Origin: Gaetbulibacter_A aestuarii
GTDB taxonomy: Bacteria; Bacteroidota; Bacteroidia; Flavobacteriales; Flavobacteriaceae
Direction of reading: 5' to 3'
Length of the DNA: 64,000 nucleotides
Assembly: GCF_039537665.1 (NCBI RefSeq)
Contig: NZ_BAABAY010000001.1
Location: 1,798,001 to 1,862,000 of the forward strand
Under the pieces are notes generated by a model, which did no database searches, was not told the origin of the DNA, and saw only the letters and a program-made list of their open reading frames with translations. The first letter of the stretch is position 1. Each line of letters starts with the position of its first letter. The translations under genes and the position numbers were made by a program. This document shows positions 50,343 through 59,511 of the stretch, in pieces.

Positions 50343-51758
50343 TTAGAATTGGAAATAGATAAATTGCTCACCACTTCCCTGAGCTATGATGATCAAAAAT
50401 GCCATGACGGCCCAAACGCCGCCAAGGACGTAAGGTGAAGTTTTTAAAGATACTTCTTTCATTGAAGTGTTTCTCATAATCCAATGGCACAAAAATAAGA
50501 TAGCTACGAGGACACTCACTTTTAAAATGGTGAAATTATCTAATATTTTAGCCCCATCGGTATTTACATAGAACATGGATTTTATCATATCCCAGGATTT
50601 TTGAAAGCTTCGTGCTCGGAAAAAAACCCAGGTTATATTGACGCATGAGAAGGTTAAAAAGGCTAAAAATATACCATTCCATTTCGTGATCTTGAATGGT
50701 ATGTAGCGTCTTTGCAAACGTTCGATAATAAGATACGTTCCATGTAACCCTCCCCAGATCATGAAGGTCCATGCCGCACCATGCCAAAGGCCACCCAGCA
50801 ACATGGTTAACATCAAGGCCACGTATAGTCTTGTTAATCCGTGTCTGTTTCCCCCCAATGGAATATACAGGTAGTCTTTTAACCAACTGGAAAGAGAAAT
50901 GTGCCAACGTCGCCATAAATCTGAAAATCCAAGTGAAGCGTATGGGTATTTAAAGTTATCCGGTAAAATAATACCTAACATTAAAGCGATGCCGATGGCA
51001 CAGGTTGAGTAACCTGCAAAGTCGAAAAATATCTGACCGGAAAAGGCTATAGTCCCAACCCAGGCATCCACACCGTTTAAAACGTCATTGGTTCCAAAAA
51101 CGGTATCAGAGGTCCCGGAAAGTAAGGTGTCGGCCAGCACAACTTTTTGGAAAAGTCCGATGGTTAATAAAAATATTCCCCAGATAAACTGATCGGCAGT
51201 GGCTTTCTTTTCTTCATAAAATTGACTTATCAGGTCTTTTGCACGTACAATTGGGCCTGCAACTAATTGCGGGAAAAACGTAACATATAGTGCAAAATCC
51301 AAAAAGGTTTTAGCGGGTTCAATTTGTTTCTTATAAATATCTATAGTGTATGACATGGTTTGAAACGTGTAAAAAGAAATTCCCATAGGTAGAATAATAT
51401 CCATCGGTCTTGCCTGAAAATCAATTCCTATTAGGTTCATGATGTGAACAAAATTTTCTAATAAAAAATCGCCATATTTAAAGAAGGCTAAGAATCCCAG
51501 ATTTACGAACATACTTACCAAAAGCCAAAATTTTCGTTTTTTCGGATCATCGAGAACTGCCAGCTTTTGTCCGGCGGTCCAATCGATCATGGTAGAAATC
51601 CACAGTAAAATAATAAGTGGAGGATTCCACATACCATAAAAAATATAACTGGAAAGTAATAACATTCTCTTTTTACCTTTCCAGCTTAAAATTGGAGCGT
51701 AGTACAGTGCGAGTACAATAACTAAAAAAAGTACAAAACTTAATGAGTTGAATAACAT
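50343..51758 (-). CDS. MBOAT-family O-acyltransferase (AlgI-like)
   Basis: This 471-residue polytopic protein starts MLFNSLSFVLFLVIVLALYY, as typical AlgI/DltB-type acyltransferases do. Signatures are the QLVAGPIVRAKDL loop, FSDLWRRWHISLSSWLKDYLYIPLGGNRHG, and the catalytic-histidine segment GGLWHGAAWTFMIWGG (WHGAAW at 325-330). Such enzymes move acyl groups across the inner membrane to surface polymers with the help of SGNH-type partners. Two tandem SGNH-like genes lie directly upstream in the same operon. The acceptor polymer is unknown. Confidence 0.92.
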   Translation of the reverse strand: MLFNSLSFVLFLVIVLALYYAPILSWKGKKRMLLLSSYIFYGMWNPPLIILLWISTMIDWTAGQKLAVLDDPKKRKFWLLVSMFVNLGFLAFFKYGDFLLENFVHIMNLIGIDFQARPMDIILPMGISFYTFQTMSYTIDIYKKQIEPAKTFLDFALYVTFFPQLVAGPIVRAKDLISQFYEEKKATADQFIWGIFLLTIGLFQKVVLADTLLSGTSDTVFGTNDVLNGVDAWVGTIAFSGQIFFDFAGYSTCAIGIALMLGIILPDNFKYPYASLGFSDLWRRWHISLSSWLKDYLYIPLGGNRHGLTRLYVALMLTMLLGGLWHGAAWTFMIWGGLHGTYLIIERLQRRYIPFKITKWNGIFLAFLTFSCVNITWVFFRARSFQKSWDMIKSMFYVNTDGAKILDNFTILKVSVLVAILFLCHWIMRNTSMKEVSLKTSPYVLGGVWAVMAFLIIIAQGSGEQFIYFQF

Positions 51759-51810
51759 GATTGGATGGTATTAGGTTTGTGATTGTTGTTTTGTTTGTAG
51801 ACTAACTAAC

Positions 51811-52860
51811 TTATTTTAAAGCGTATTCGGATTTATTCTTTTTAAGAACACCATCTTGAATTAACAGGTTTAAAAGCGTTGTTGTATAGTAATCAGCATC
51901 GGTGCCACTTAAATGAGAATCTTCGGGACATATTAAACCCTTTAACTCGTCGTAATCTTCAAAGTGGTAACTTGGAGCTCCGGTCTGTTTTACCAGGTCG
52001 TCCCAGAAACCTGATCTGGGAAGTCCCATATTTTCTCCCATTCTTACGCCACCGCTAGAAGGGCAACGCATTAAAATAACCTGCCCTCCTCGTGCTGTGA
52101 ATTTTTTATAATCGTCCATGAAATATGCCATGGTAGATTTTTTGTCGGGTGCAGGTGCATCACTTCCAAAAAAATACCAAACGCGTTTAACGGTGTTTGC
52201 AAAAGCAGTGTCCTGAACAGTTCTATCTGTCATTCGCATATTTCTTGGGATCGATACATCACCAAAACTGTAAAAAGGTGGCATCGGGGGTTGTTCTGTA
52301 CGGTTTCCTATATTTATTCGTCGGAGTAGCGATTTTAAATCAATATCATCACTCCATTCTTCCTCGTCGGCAGACATGAATGCCAGATTTTTTTGTAATG
52401 GAATGGAGAGTCTAAAATTCATTTTTTGAGCATATGTTTGATCCTGGTAATAATCAACTTTAGATTGTGCTCTCCTCCAGGGTGACGCTCCGGGATAGAC
52501 AGTTGAAAAAAATAAACCCGGTGCTATACCGACTATTATGGTACCTGTAAATGACGTATTATTTACAATATCGTGAAATGTAGGAAGAGGAGAAGAGCCG
52601 GTTGAGGCCAGTTGTATAGGATATCTTCCCATTATTTTATTAAAGGCATCCTGCTGAATGTCAAAATAAGCTCTTGAAGAACCTAAAATAATGACATCTT
52701 CGTTTGTGGCTTTTTCGACCTTAGATCGCTCCAGGGCCCAAAGTGCTTTTTCGTCGTTTAGTGTTGGGTAGTAATTGTTGCTGCGCCAATACAGTTCCCA
52801 GCAAACTGTTGCTATTAGTGTTACTATAATAGCAGTAATTAAAGCGTGTTTTAATTTCAT
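51811..52860 (-). CDS. SGNH-like membrane-anchored protein, copy 2 of a tandem pair
   Basis: This 349-residue protein has an N-terminal membrane anchor (about 5-22, then WELYWRS). The SGNH-hydrolase nucleophile block reads VIILGSSRAYFDI (GSSR at 60-63) and a putative catalytic D-x-H block reads CPEDSHLSGTDADYY near residue 322. The spacing suits AlgX/AlgJ-like acetyl-transfer partners. It is clearly a paralogue of the next gene (52881): the first 27 residues and the VETAT/VEKAT-EDVIILGSSR region align. It probably acts in the periplasm with the MBOAT protein 52 bases downstream. Confidence 0.72.
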   Translation of the reverse strand: MKLKHALITAIIVTLIATVCWELYWRSNNYYPTLNDEKALWALERSKVEKATNEDVIILGSSRAYFDIQQDAFNKIMGRYPIQLASTGSSPLPTFHDIVNNTSFTGTIIVGIAPGLFFSTVYPGASPWRRAQSKVDYYQDQTYAQKMNFRLSIPLQKNLAFMSADEEEWSDDIDLKSLLRRINIGNRTEQPPMPPFYSFGDVSIPRNMRMTDRTVQDTAFANTVKRVWYFFGSDAPAPDKKSTMAYFMDDYKKFTARGGQVILMRCPSSGGVRMGENMGLPRSGFWDDLVKQTGAPSYHFEDYDELKGLICPEDSHLSGTDADYYTTTLLNLLIQDGVLKKNKSEYALK

Positions 52861-52880
52861 AAAAGGTTGGTTTTGGTTTG

Positions 52881-53921
52881 TTAATTGAATTTTTTCAAGT
52901 AGCCGTCAGCTATCAGTTTTTCTACTATATCTTTGGTATATAATTTTGCATCATCCGTGTACATGTGAGACCAATCTGGCAGTGTGTATCTCGACATAAA
53001 TTCGTAATCTTTGTAGTGATAACAAGGACTATTTACAGCAGCAACGAATCGATCCCAGACCTTTTCTTTTGGTAAAAGGCGCATAGCATGTTTTGTCCAA
53101 GGTTCCTCAGATTTATGCCTGATGAAAATAACTTTACCACCTCGGGCTTTGAAGTCGTTAATAGTTTTTACATAATCCTTTATAATTTGCGGGATATAAT
53201 TTTTTACTGATTCATAATCAGGCAAATAGGGTAGAAATTTTTCCCAGGCATCCGTAACGCGTTTTGCGAATTCAGGATCAGTTCTCATACGAGGAAACAT
53301 CATAAGATTACGATCCTCATCATGATAACTAAAATTATAAAGCATAAAAGGTTCTTCACCGCGACCTGGAATGTAAATTCTTCCAATAAGGGATTTAAGA
53401 TCTAGATCGTTATAAAACTCGAGTTCAGAAGAGGTTAAAAAAACTAAATTGCGCTCCAGAGGTTTACTTAATACATAACCCAGTTTTTGCGCATAGGTTT
53501 GGTTATGATAATGTTCTACCCATTGTTTAGTGCCGCTTGCCCAGGGATCATTAGGATCAGAAAACCACATTAATGGTGTGATTCCGATCACGAGAGTTCC
53601 CTTAAAATTTGTATTGTAAACGATATCCTCCAGAAATGGTCTTGGTGGTTTACCGTCAGCTGCCAGATTAATAGGTTTTCGTCCTTGTGTTTTTTCCCAA
53701 ACATGAGTATTAAAATCAAATCCGGTTCTTGACGATCCTAAAATTACGACATCTTCAGCGGTAGCTGTTTCTACTTTTCTGCGGTGCTCGGCCCATAAAT
53801 AGCGATCATCTTCAAGTACTGCTTTGTACTCATCTGGTTTGCTACGCCAGTAAAGTTCCCAGCACACTATTCCTGCGAGCGTAAGCGAGACAGCTATAAA
53901 AAGGGAAAGCTTTAATTTCAT
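52881..53921 (-). CDS. SGNH-like membrane-anchored protein, copy 1 of a tandem pair
   Basis: This 346-residue paralogue of the downstream gene (52860-51811) has the N-terminal anchor MKLKLSLFIAVSLTLAGIV followed by CWELYWRS, VVILGSSRTGFDF (GSSR at 62-65), and a C-terminal LPDWSHMYTDDAKLY block with the expected D-x-x-H spacing. The two genes are 20 bases apart, consistent with an old tandem duplication, since the central regions have diverged strongly. They may have split roles, for example acyl transfer and acyl removal, or two acceptors. Confidence 0.72.
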   Translation of the reverse strand: MKLKLSLFIAVSLTLAGIVCWELYWRSKPDEYKAVLEDDRYLWAEHRRKVETATAEDVVILGSSRTGFDFNTHVWEKTQGRKPINLAADGKPPRPFLEDIVYNTNFKGTLVIGITPLMWFSDPNDPWASGTKQWVEHYHNQTYAQKLGYVLSKPLERNLVFLTSSELEFYNDLDLKSLIGRIYIPGRGEEPFMLYNFSYHDEDRNLMMFPRMRTDPEFAKRVTDAWEKFLPYLPDYESVKNYIPQIIKDYVKTINDFKARGGKVIFIRHKSEEPWTKHAMRLLPKEKVWDRFVAAVNSPCYHYKDYEFMSRYTLPDWSHMYTDDAKLYTKDIVEKLIADGYLKKFN

Positions 53922-53929
53922 AATAATAA

Positions 53930-55267
53930 TTATTTAGAGTGATCGAGTATTTTAATGTATTTCTTATGTTTTTTGAAGTTGATAAAAAATATGGTGATTA
54001 AGCTGATAGCCGGTGAAATCGCTATGAGCATAAAAATCTCCTCCCAACTAAATAGTTCCTTAAGGGTTCCTACCAAATCACTTCCATAAGCTCTTCCGGT
54101 ATTACTAATAGCCATGTAAAGAGTAAACTGGGTAGCTGCCACCCTTTTAAAACTGAGTTTCATGGCTGATGCGAAAAAACCGATACTCATGAAAACGAAG
54201 AGCAAGGTTATAACAAGAATAAAACCAAACACCACAGCTGTAAAACCCCAGAAAGAAGCCATTAAAGTCATGGTGAATAAAGCTGCTATATAAAGAACTA
54301 AGTAAATGCTTAACATTTTTTTCTCTCCGAAATAATCAACCATAAAGCCTCCTATAAACATGCCAAACAAACCGCTTATTACAGTAACAATAGAGTAAAC
54401 CTGTGAGTAATCTGTATTCGTCCAGTCGAGTTCCTGAATGGTGTATATGGGTAATAAGGTATCCATAAACCCGTTCAATAATCCGTTGAAACCAATGGCG
54501 ACGGCCAGGAGTAAACTCGAGGGGAGAATAAAAACCTTAAAAAGATTTTTAAGAATTTTTTTCCAACTTTTAAGTTGAATGGACTTTCCAAATTCTGAGG
54601 CCTTTCCTTGGGTCCAGGGCAAAAGTTTTTCACCTGGGCGTTCCCTAAAGCACAAAGGAACCATAATGAAAAAAGCAAACGCAATAGACATGAATGGTAT
54701 GGCGGTTGAAAATCCCAGTGTGTTTATAAGTGCTGTACCTGCCACCAGAGTTAAGGATACTCCTATAACTTTAGAACCCCACATGAGGCCATTGGCTCGT
54801 GCTTGTTGATCTTCAGGTACCAGTTCTACTGCCATACCATCTGTAGCTACATCCTGAAAGGCACCAAAAAAACTGATGAAAAAACCTGCGAGCATTAAGC
54901 CCGAGAGATTGTTAATTGGATCAGGAACAAAACCAATAACTAAAAAACTGATAATTAAACATAATTGTCCGAAAAGAACCCAGGGGCGTTTTCTACCCAT
55001 TGATAGAATTGTAAAACGATCCATTACGGGAGCAATAAGAATTTTTAAACTCCATGGAATCCCAATGACGCCTACGTAGGTTGCAATTTCTGTTGGTGTT
55101 TTTCCATTCATGGCGAGCCAGGCGGGAATAGCATAAAAGGTAATCCCTTCAGGAGCGCCTTGTGCGAAATAAAGCGCAGAAAAGTTTAAATACCTTAGTG
55201 CAGTGTTTTCAGATAAAAAAAAGGTTTTTCCTTTAGTTAATTGAAGGGCACTTTTAAATGCATTCAT
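53930..55267 (-). CDS. AmpG/SLC33-like MFS transporter
   Basis: This 445-residue protein has about twelve helices. The opening LYFAQGAPEGITFYAIPAWL, the loop APVMDRFTILSMGRKRPW and the AFQDVATDGMAVELVP helix are signatures of the AmpG/acetyl-CoA transporter group, which includes muropeptide permease AmpG and the eukaryotic acetyl-CoA transporter SLC33A1. It is the first gene of a four-gene operon ending in the MBOAT acyltransferase (gap of 8 bases to the first SGNH gene). Context therefore suggests transport of an acyl donor or a cell-wall fragment rather than a drug. The substrate is inferred. Confidence 0.8.
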   Translation of the reverse strand: MNAFKSALQLTKGKTFFLSENTALRYLNFSALYFAQGAPEGITFYAIPAWLAMNGKTPTEIATYVGVIGIPWSLKILIAPVMDRFTILSMGRKRPWVLFGQLCLIISFLVIGFVPDPINNLSGLMLAGFFISFFGAFQDVATDGMAVELVPEDQQARANGLMWGSKVIGVSLTLVAGTALINTLGFSTAIPFMSIAFAFFIMVPLCFRERPGEKLLPWTQGKASEFGKSIQLKSWKKILKNLFKVFILPSSLLLAVAIGFNGLLNGFMDTLLPIYTIQELDWTNTDYSQVYSIVTVISGLFGMFIGGFMVDYFGEKKMLSIYLVLYIAALFTMTLMASFWGFTAVVFGFILVITLLFVFMSIGFFASAMKLSFKRVAATQFTLYMAISNTGRAYGSDLVGTLKELFSWEEIFMLIAISPAISLITIFFINFKKHKKYIKILDHSK

Positions 55268-55355
55268 ATTTTCGGACGAGGTGAAGGTTAGATTCTTTGA
55301 AAATTAAAATACGAATACAAAAATCTGCACTCCTCACAGAGTCCTGATGGTGGTT

Positions 55356-55363
55356 CAAAAATA
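55356..55363 (-). promoter_or_regulatory. Possible promoter -7 element of the MFS-SGNH-SGNH-MBOAT operon
   Basis: The minus strand reads TATTTTTG (TAnnTTTG), 89 bases upstream of the first gene of the operon. Confidence 0.4.
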
Positions 55364-55495
55364 TCATTTAAAAAACAGTCTTTTATTTAGCTATTATTTA
55401 AAAGACTTAGGGAATGGTTATTAATATTACTTAAAATATTGATTACTTACAACAAAAAGTAACAGATTTAACAGGTTTCGTGTTCAATAAAAAAT

Positions 55496-55523
55496 AAAAC
55501 GCTTAACAAATGTTAAGCGTTTT
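55496..55523 (-). terminator. Intrinsic terminator of the secreted-protein gene at 55548
   Basis: AAAACGCTTAACA pairs perfectly with TGTTAAGCGTTTT around AA, followed on the minus strand by TATTTTTTATT. Confidence 0.85.
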
Positions 55524-55547
55524 ATATCGACATAACTCTAAAAATGT

Positions 55548-56270
55548 CTAAAAGGACATCTCTTTATCAAGCGAATAAATGTAGGTCCACTCATTCGAGA
55601 TAGACGCATTCATTTTACTTCTCAAAGCGTCCGTTTTACTTTTACCATTTTGTTTTTCATAAACGTTCCAAACGCCGTCACGATCCACGTCCATTCCTGC
55701 AAAATTCTTGAATGGTACTGCTACAAAATAATCTGCTGCGTCAGGTCCGCCGCCTTGAAGACCATACCAGGCGCCACGTTTCGTACCTTCCGCCTTTTGT
55801 AAAGAAGCGGCTATCTCATTAACAACAGCCATAAAATCTCTGGAATTGCTTGTTTGTACGTTCCAAACCCAAACGACTGTATTGTCATTAGAGCCCATAG
55901 AACTAATTTTAGGCATGTATCTGGCAATGTTATAATTTACACTTTTAACATGCGGCATAATTAAATTTACAACTTGCATGCGACAAGCTTTACTGGCTTC
56001 GTCACCATCTTCATCCATTTCGGCCCAATTTGCCATACGGCTTGTTAGTGCATAAACGGTTCCTTCGCCTTGAACGCGGCGCCACATGTTCCAGGGTTCA
56101 TCCCCTTTGTTGTCTTTATAACATTTTTTCCAGGTTTTTACACCTTCCATAAATTGTGCATTGTGGCCATGTTTTACGGTAATCTCAGAAATGTTTAATA
56201 GAAAAGACTCATCTTCTTGAGCAAAAGCTACAAGCGGTAAGACAAGTAATAGAAGAAATAACTTTCTCAT
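55548..56270 (-). CDS. Secreted protein of unknown function, two-repeat alpha/beta-barrel-like
   Basis: This 240-residue protein has a signal peptide (MRKLFLLLLVLPLVAFAQ). The mature chain seems to contain two similar halves, one from ISEITVKHGHNAQFMEGVKT and one from NTVVWVWNVQTSNSRDFMAVV. Each has a strand-helix pattern as in dimeric ferredoxin-like (ABM) folds, with many tryptophans. I recognise no catalytic motif. It is monocistronic with a strong terminator. Confidence 0.62.
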   Translation of the reverse strand: MRKLFLLLLVLPLVAFAQEDESFLLNISEITVKHGHNAQFMEGVKTWKKCYKDNKGDEPWNMWRRVQGEGTVYALTSRMANWAEMDEDGDEASKACRMQVVNLIMPHVKSVNYNIARYMPKISSMGSNDNTVVWVWNVQTSNSRDFMAVVNEIAASLQKAEGTKRGAWYGLQGGGPDAADYFVAVPFKNFAGMDVDRDGVWNVYEKQNGKSKTDALRSKMNASISNEWTYIYSLDKEMSF

Positions 56271-56529
56271 AATTTTAGTTGGTTTTAATTGTTAATATAT
56301 TTGTTTGTTAGATTATAATCCAACGGGTACTTTTAAAATTAAAATCAATCTTTGGGAGCTAAAATAATTGTTCCGGAATTATGAGGCAGGTTATAAAAAG
56401 CAATAAAACTTCGACTTAATTCCTGCTATAGAAAAGTAATAGGGAGACTCTAAATATAGCTAAATTTTTTAATAAAAAAATCTTTTTAACTAAAAATCAG
56501 TATATTATATTGTAATTTTTAATTGAAAT
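56271..56529. other. AT-rich intergenic region without recognised gene
   Basis: It contains upstream DNA of the secreted-protein gene and no open frame of useful length. No exact promoter match was found here. Confidence 0.5.
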
Positions 56530-56561
56530 AAAAAAGCCCTTATGGAAATAAGGACTTTTTT
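56530..56561 (-). terminator. Intrinsic terminator of lysA
   Basis: On the minus strand GTCCTTAT pairs with ATAAGGGC (one G-U) around TTCC and is followed by six T and ATTTC. Confidence 0.75.
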
Positions 56562-56578
56562 ACAAGCATGTTTTACTT

Positions 56579-57814
56579 TTAATTCTTTGCGGTTTGAAGC
56601 TTTTTCGTTTCAAAATCAACTTCAATTTGATTCCTTAAAATATCATCGAATGTTTCTCTTTTTCGAATAAGATGTGCTTCGTTGTTGTACCATAATACTT
56701 CTGCAGGACGCAAGCGAGAATTATAATTACTGGCCATTGAAAAACAGTAGGCTCCGGCATTTTTAAAACATAGAATATCGCCTTCGGTTATTTCATTGAT
56801 CCTTCTATTATTCCCAAAAGTGTCGGTTTCGCAGATATAACCAACTACGGTGTAGAATCGTTCTCTTCCATTTGGATTTGAAATATTTGTAATGTCATGA
56901 TAAGACCCATAAAACATGGGGCGAATAAGGTGATTAAATCCAGAATCAACCTGTGCAAACACCGTTGAGGTGGTTTGTTTTACAGCATTAACAGCGGTTA
57001 AGAAATATCCTGCTTCACTCACCAGAAACTTACCGGGTTCAAAAGCAAGGGTTAAATCTTTGCCGTATTCCTTACAAAAGGCGTTGAAACGTTTGGATAA
57101 TTTATTTCCAAGTTCTTCGATGTTGGTTTCAATATCCCCGGGCTTATAGGGTACTTTAAATCCGGAACCAAAATCGATAAACTCTAAATCCTTAAAATGA
57201 TTCGCTGTGTCAAAAAGGATTTCGCTGGCATATAAAAACACTTCAATATCTAAAATATCACTACCTGTATGCATATGAATACCGTTGATGGTCATTTTCG
57301 TATTTTCAACAATGCGTAAAATATGTGGGATCTGATGAATTGAAATACCGAATTTTGAATCGATATGACCAACTGAAATATTGCTATTCCCGCCTGCCAT
57401 AACATGAGGATTAATGCGAATACACACAGGGATTTCGGGGTGTTTCGTTCCAAATTGTTCCAGTACAGACAGGTTGTCAATATTTATTTTAACGCCCATT
57501 TTAGCGGCCGCTTCAATTTCATTTATAGAAACACCGTTTGGCGTAAAAATAATTTGTTCGGGTTTATATCCTGCTTCCAATCCTAATTGAACCTCTTGAA
57601 TAGAAACCGTGTCTATACCTGCACCTAAACCTCGTAAATATTTTAGAATTGAAATATTTGAAAGCGCTTTAACGGCATAGTTTACTTGTAACTGTGGTAC
57701 CTCATTAAAGGCCTTAATAAGTCGGTTGTATTGTGATGCGATTTTATCGGCATCGTAAACATACAACGGACTTCCGTATTCGTTGGCGATATTAACTAAT
57801 TGACCTGGCGTCAT
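56579..57814 (-). CDS. lysA: Diaminopimelate decarboxylase
   Basis: This 411-residue fold-type III PLP enzyme makes lysine from meso-diaminopimelate. The PLP lysine is Lys49 in VNYAVKALSN. Other landmarks are IDTVSIQEVQLGL, GIHMHTGSDI, EPGKFLVSEAG, the catalytic CETDTFG cysteine, and the final YNSRLRPAEVLWYN. The length is normal. A TATCTTTG promoter match lies 18 bases upstream of the start and a terminator follows, so it is a single-gene unit. Confidence 0.93.
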   Translation of the reverse strand: MTPGQLVNIANEYGSPLYVYDADKIASQYNRLIKAFNEVPQLQVNYAVKALSNISILKYLRGLGAGIDTVSIQEVQLGLEAGYKPEQIIFTPNGVSINEIEAAAKMGVKINIDNLSVLEQFGTKHPEIPVCIRINPHVMAGGNSNISVGHIDSKFGISIHQIPHILRIVENTKMTINGIHMHTGSDILDIEVFLYASEILFDTANHFKDLEFIDFGSGFKVPYKPGDIETNIEELGNKLSKRFNAFCKEYGKDLTLAFEPGKFLVSEAGYFLTAVNAVKQTTSTVFAQVDSGFNHLIRPMFYGSYHDITNISNPNGRERFYTVVGYICETDTFGNNRRINEITEGDILCFKNAGAYCFSMASNYNSRLRPAEVLWYNNEAHLIRKRETFDDILRNQIEVDFETKKLQTAKN

Positions 57815-57831
57815 GGATTTTAATTTTTTGT

Positions 57832-57839
57832 CAAAGATA
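57832..57839 (-). promoter_or_regulatory. Promoter -7 element of lysA
   Basis: The minus strand reads TATCTTTG (exact TAnnTTTG), ending 17 bases before the ATG. Confidence 0.5.
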
Positions 57840-57979
57840 TTTTATTCACCTCAATAAAAAATAAATACTTCAATTATTATACAATTTAAACATTTTGTTA
57901 ATTAAATAACAATTTAGTGTGGGTTGATATACGAAAAAGTTTTCGTTCCTATTTATTAGGGTAAGTAAGTGGTATTATT

Positions 57980-57987
57980 TACCTTTG
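57980..57987 (+). promoter_or_regulatory. Promoter -7 element of sucC
   Basis: TACCTTTG (exact TAnnTTTG) lies 26 bases before the ATG at 58014. It lies inside the longer upstream frame and so argues against a start at 57969. Confidence 0.55.
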
Positions 57988-58013
57988 CAACTCTTAAAAC
58001 GATTAAGCAAGTT

Positions 58014-59204
58014 ATGAATTTACACGAATACCAAGGTAAAGAAATATTAAGCAGTTTCGGCGTGCGTGTGCAACGCGGAATTGTAGCCCAAAATGCTAAC
58101 GAAGCTGTTACCGCAGCAAAACAATTAACCTCTGAAACAGGCACGAAGTGGTACGTTATTAAAGCCCAGGTTCATGCCGGTGGACGTGGAAAAGGCGGTG
58201 GTGTTAAACTGGCTAAGAATTTAAAGGAAGTTGAAGACATAGCAGGGCAAATTATTGGTATGCGCCTTGTTACTCCGCAAACTTCAGCTGAGGGTAAAAA
58301 GGTTCATCAGGTATTAATTGCTGAAGATGTTTACTATCCCGGTGAAAGTGAGCCGAGTGAATTTTATATGTCTGTCCTATTAAACAGAGCTACCGGTCGT
58401 AACATGATCATGTATTCAACTGAAGGTGGAATGGATATTGAAACTGTTGCTGAAAAAACACCACATTTAATTTTTAATGAAGAAATCGATCCTACCGTAG
58501 GTTTATTACCATTCCAGGCCAGACGGATTGCTTTCAATCTGGGATTATCCGGTACAGCCTTCAAGGAAATGACAAAATTCGTTTCTGCGCTATATACGGC
58601 TTATGTTAAATCTGATTCTTCTTTATTCGAGATCAATCCTGTTTTGAAAACCAGTGATAATAAAATAATGGCTGTGGATGCGAAGGTAACTATCGATGAT
58701 AATGCGTTATACAGACACAAGGATTACGTAAACTTAAGAGATTTACGAGAAGAGAACCCTATTGAAGTTGAAGCCAAGGAAGTTGGTTTGAATTATGTAG
58801 ACCTTGACGGAAACGTTGGTTGTATGGTTAATGGTGCCGGATTAGCAATGGCTACAATGGACTTGATCAAACAAGCCGGAGGTGAGCCTGCAAACTTCCT
58901 GGATGTGGGAGGTACTGCGGATGCTGCGCGTGTTGAGGCCGCTTTTAAAATTATATTGAAAGATCCGAATGTTAAAGCGATTTTGATCAATATCTTTGGT
59001 GGCATTGTACGTTGTGATCGTGTTGCGCAGGGAGTAATTGATGCCTATAAGAATATGAAATCCATTAACGTTCCAATTATCGTACGTTTACAAGGAACAA
59101 ATGCCGATATCGCGAAAGAGCTTATTGATAATTCAGGTTTAGATGTACTTAGTGCTACAGAATTTCAAGAAGCCGCAGATAAGGTACAAAAGGTTTTAGC
59201 CTAA
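58014..59204 (+). CDS. sucC: Succinyl-CoA synthetase (ADP-forming) beta subunit
   Basis: This 396-residue TCA-cycle enzyme subunit has an N-terminal ATP-grasp domain: MNLHEYQGKEILSSFGV, KAQVHAGGRGKGGGVKLA, EINPVL and DAKVTIDDNALYR. The C-terminal CoA-ligase-type domain contains GLAMATMDLIKQAGGEPANF and NIFGGIVRCDRVAQGV. The frame opens at 57969, but ATG 58014 is the canonical start and follows a promoter match. The alpha subunit gene sucD is not adjacent, which is usual in this group. Confidence 0.94.
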   Translation: MNLHEYQGKEILSSFGVRVQRGIVAQNANEAVTAAKQLTSETGTKWYVIKAQVHAGGRGKGGGVKLAKNLKEVEDIAGQIIGMRLVTPQTSAEGKKVHQVLIAEDVYYPGESEPSEFYMSVLLNRATGRNMIMYSTEGGMDIETVAEKTPHLIFNEEIDPTVGLLPFQARRIAFNLGLSGTAFKEMTKFVSALYTAYVKSDSSLFEINPVLKTSDNKIMAVDAKVTIDDNALYRHKDYVNLRDLREENPIEVEAKEVGLNYVDLDGNVGCMVNGAGLAMATMDLIKQAGGEPANFLDVGGTADAARVEAAFKIILKDPNVKAILINIFGGIVRCDRVAQGVIDAYKNMKSINVPIIVRLQGTNADIAKELIDNSGLDVLSATEFQEAADKVQKVLA

Positions 59205-59234
59205 GAGGAAAATAAATTCAGAAATAAATAGAGG

Positions 59235-59265
59235 AGAGCAACAATTAATTGTTGCTCTTTTTTTG
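59235..59265. terminator. Bidirectional terminator between sucC and the DUF1456 gene
   Basis: AGAGCAACAA pairs perfectly with TTGTTGCTCT around TTAA, followed by seven T. Confidence 0.85.
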
Positions 59266-59511
59266 TGCTTTGGTTTTTTCTTTTTCTGGCATCGGGCCTC
59301 GTAAATGGATCACTAATCCATTTAGAAAATTTCTTAAAATCTGATCGCCACATTCTACATATTTTGGATGATCTTCCCGTCTGAAAAATGCGCCTAATTC
59401 ACTTTTCGAAATTCGAAAATCAACCAGACCTAAAATGGTTACAATATCATCGTCACGAAGTTTAAGCGCTACACGTAATTTTTTTAAAATATCATTGTTT
59501 GTTAATGCCAT
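59245..59511 (-). CDS. DUF1456 (YehS-like) single-domain protein
   Basis: This 88-residue protein contains one DUF1456 unit: NDILKKLRVALKLRDDDIVTI, then ISKSELGAFFRREDHPKY and CGDQILRNFLNGL. E. coli YehS has two such units in about 156 residues; here there is one plus a lysine-rich tail (KEKTKAQKKSNN). The function is unknown. Its last codons and stop run into the terminator shared with sucC. A TATCTTTG match lies 80 bases upstream. Confidence 0.85.
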   Translation of the reverse strand: MALTNNDILKKLRVALKLRDDDIVTILGLVDFRISKSELGAFFRREDHPKYVECGDQILRNFLNGLVIHLRGPMPEKEKTKAQKKSNN

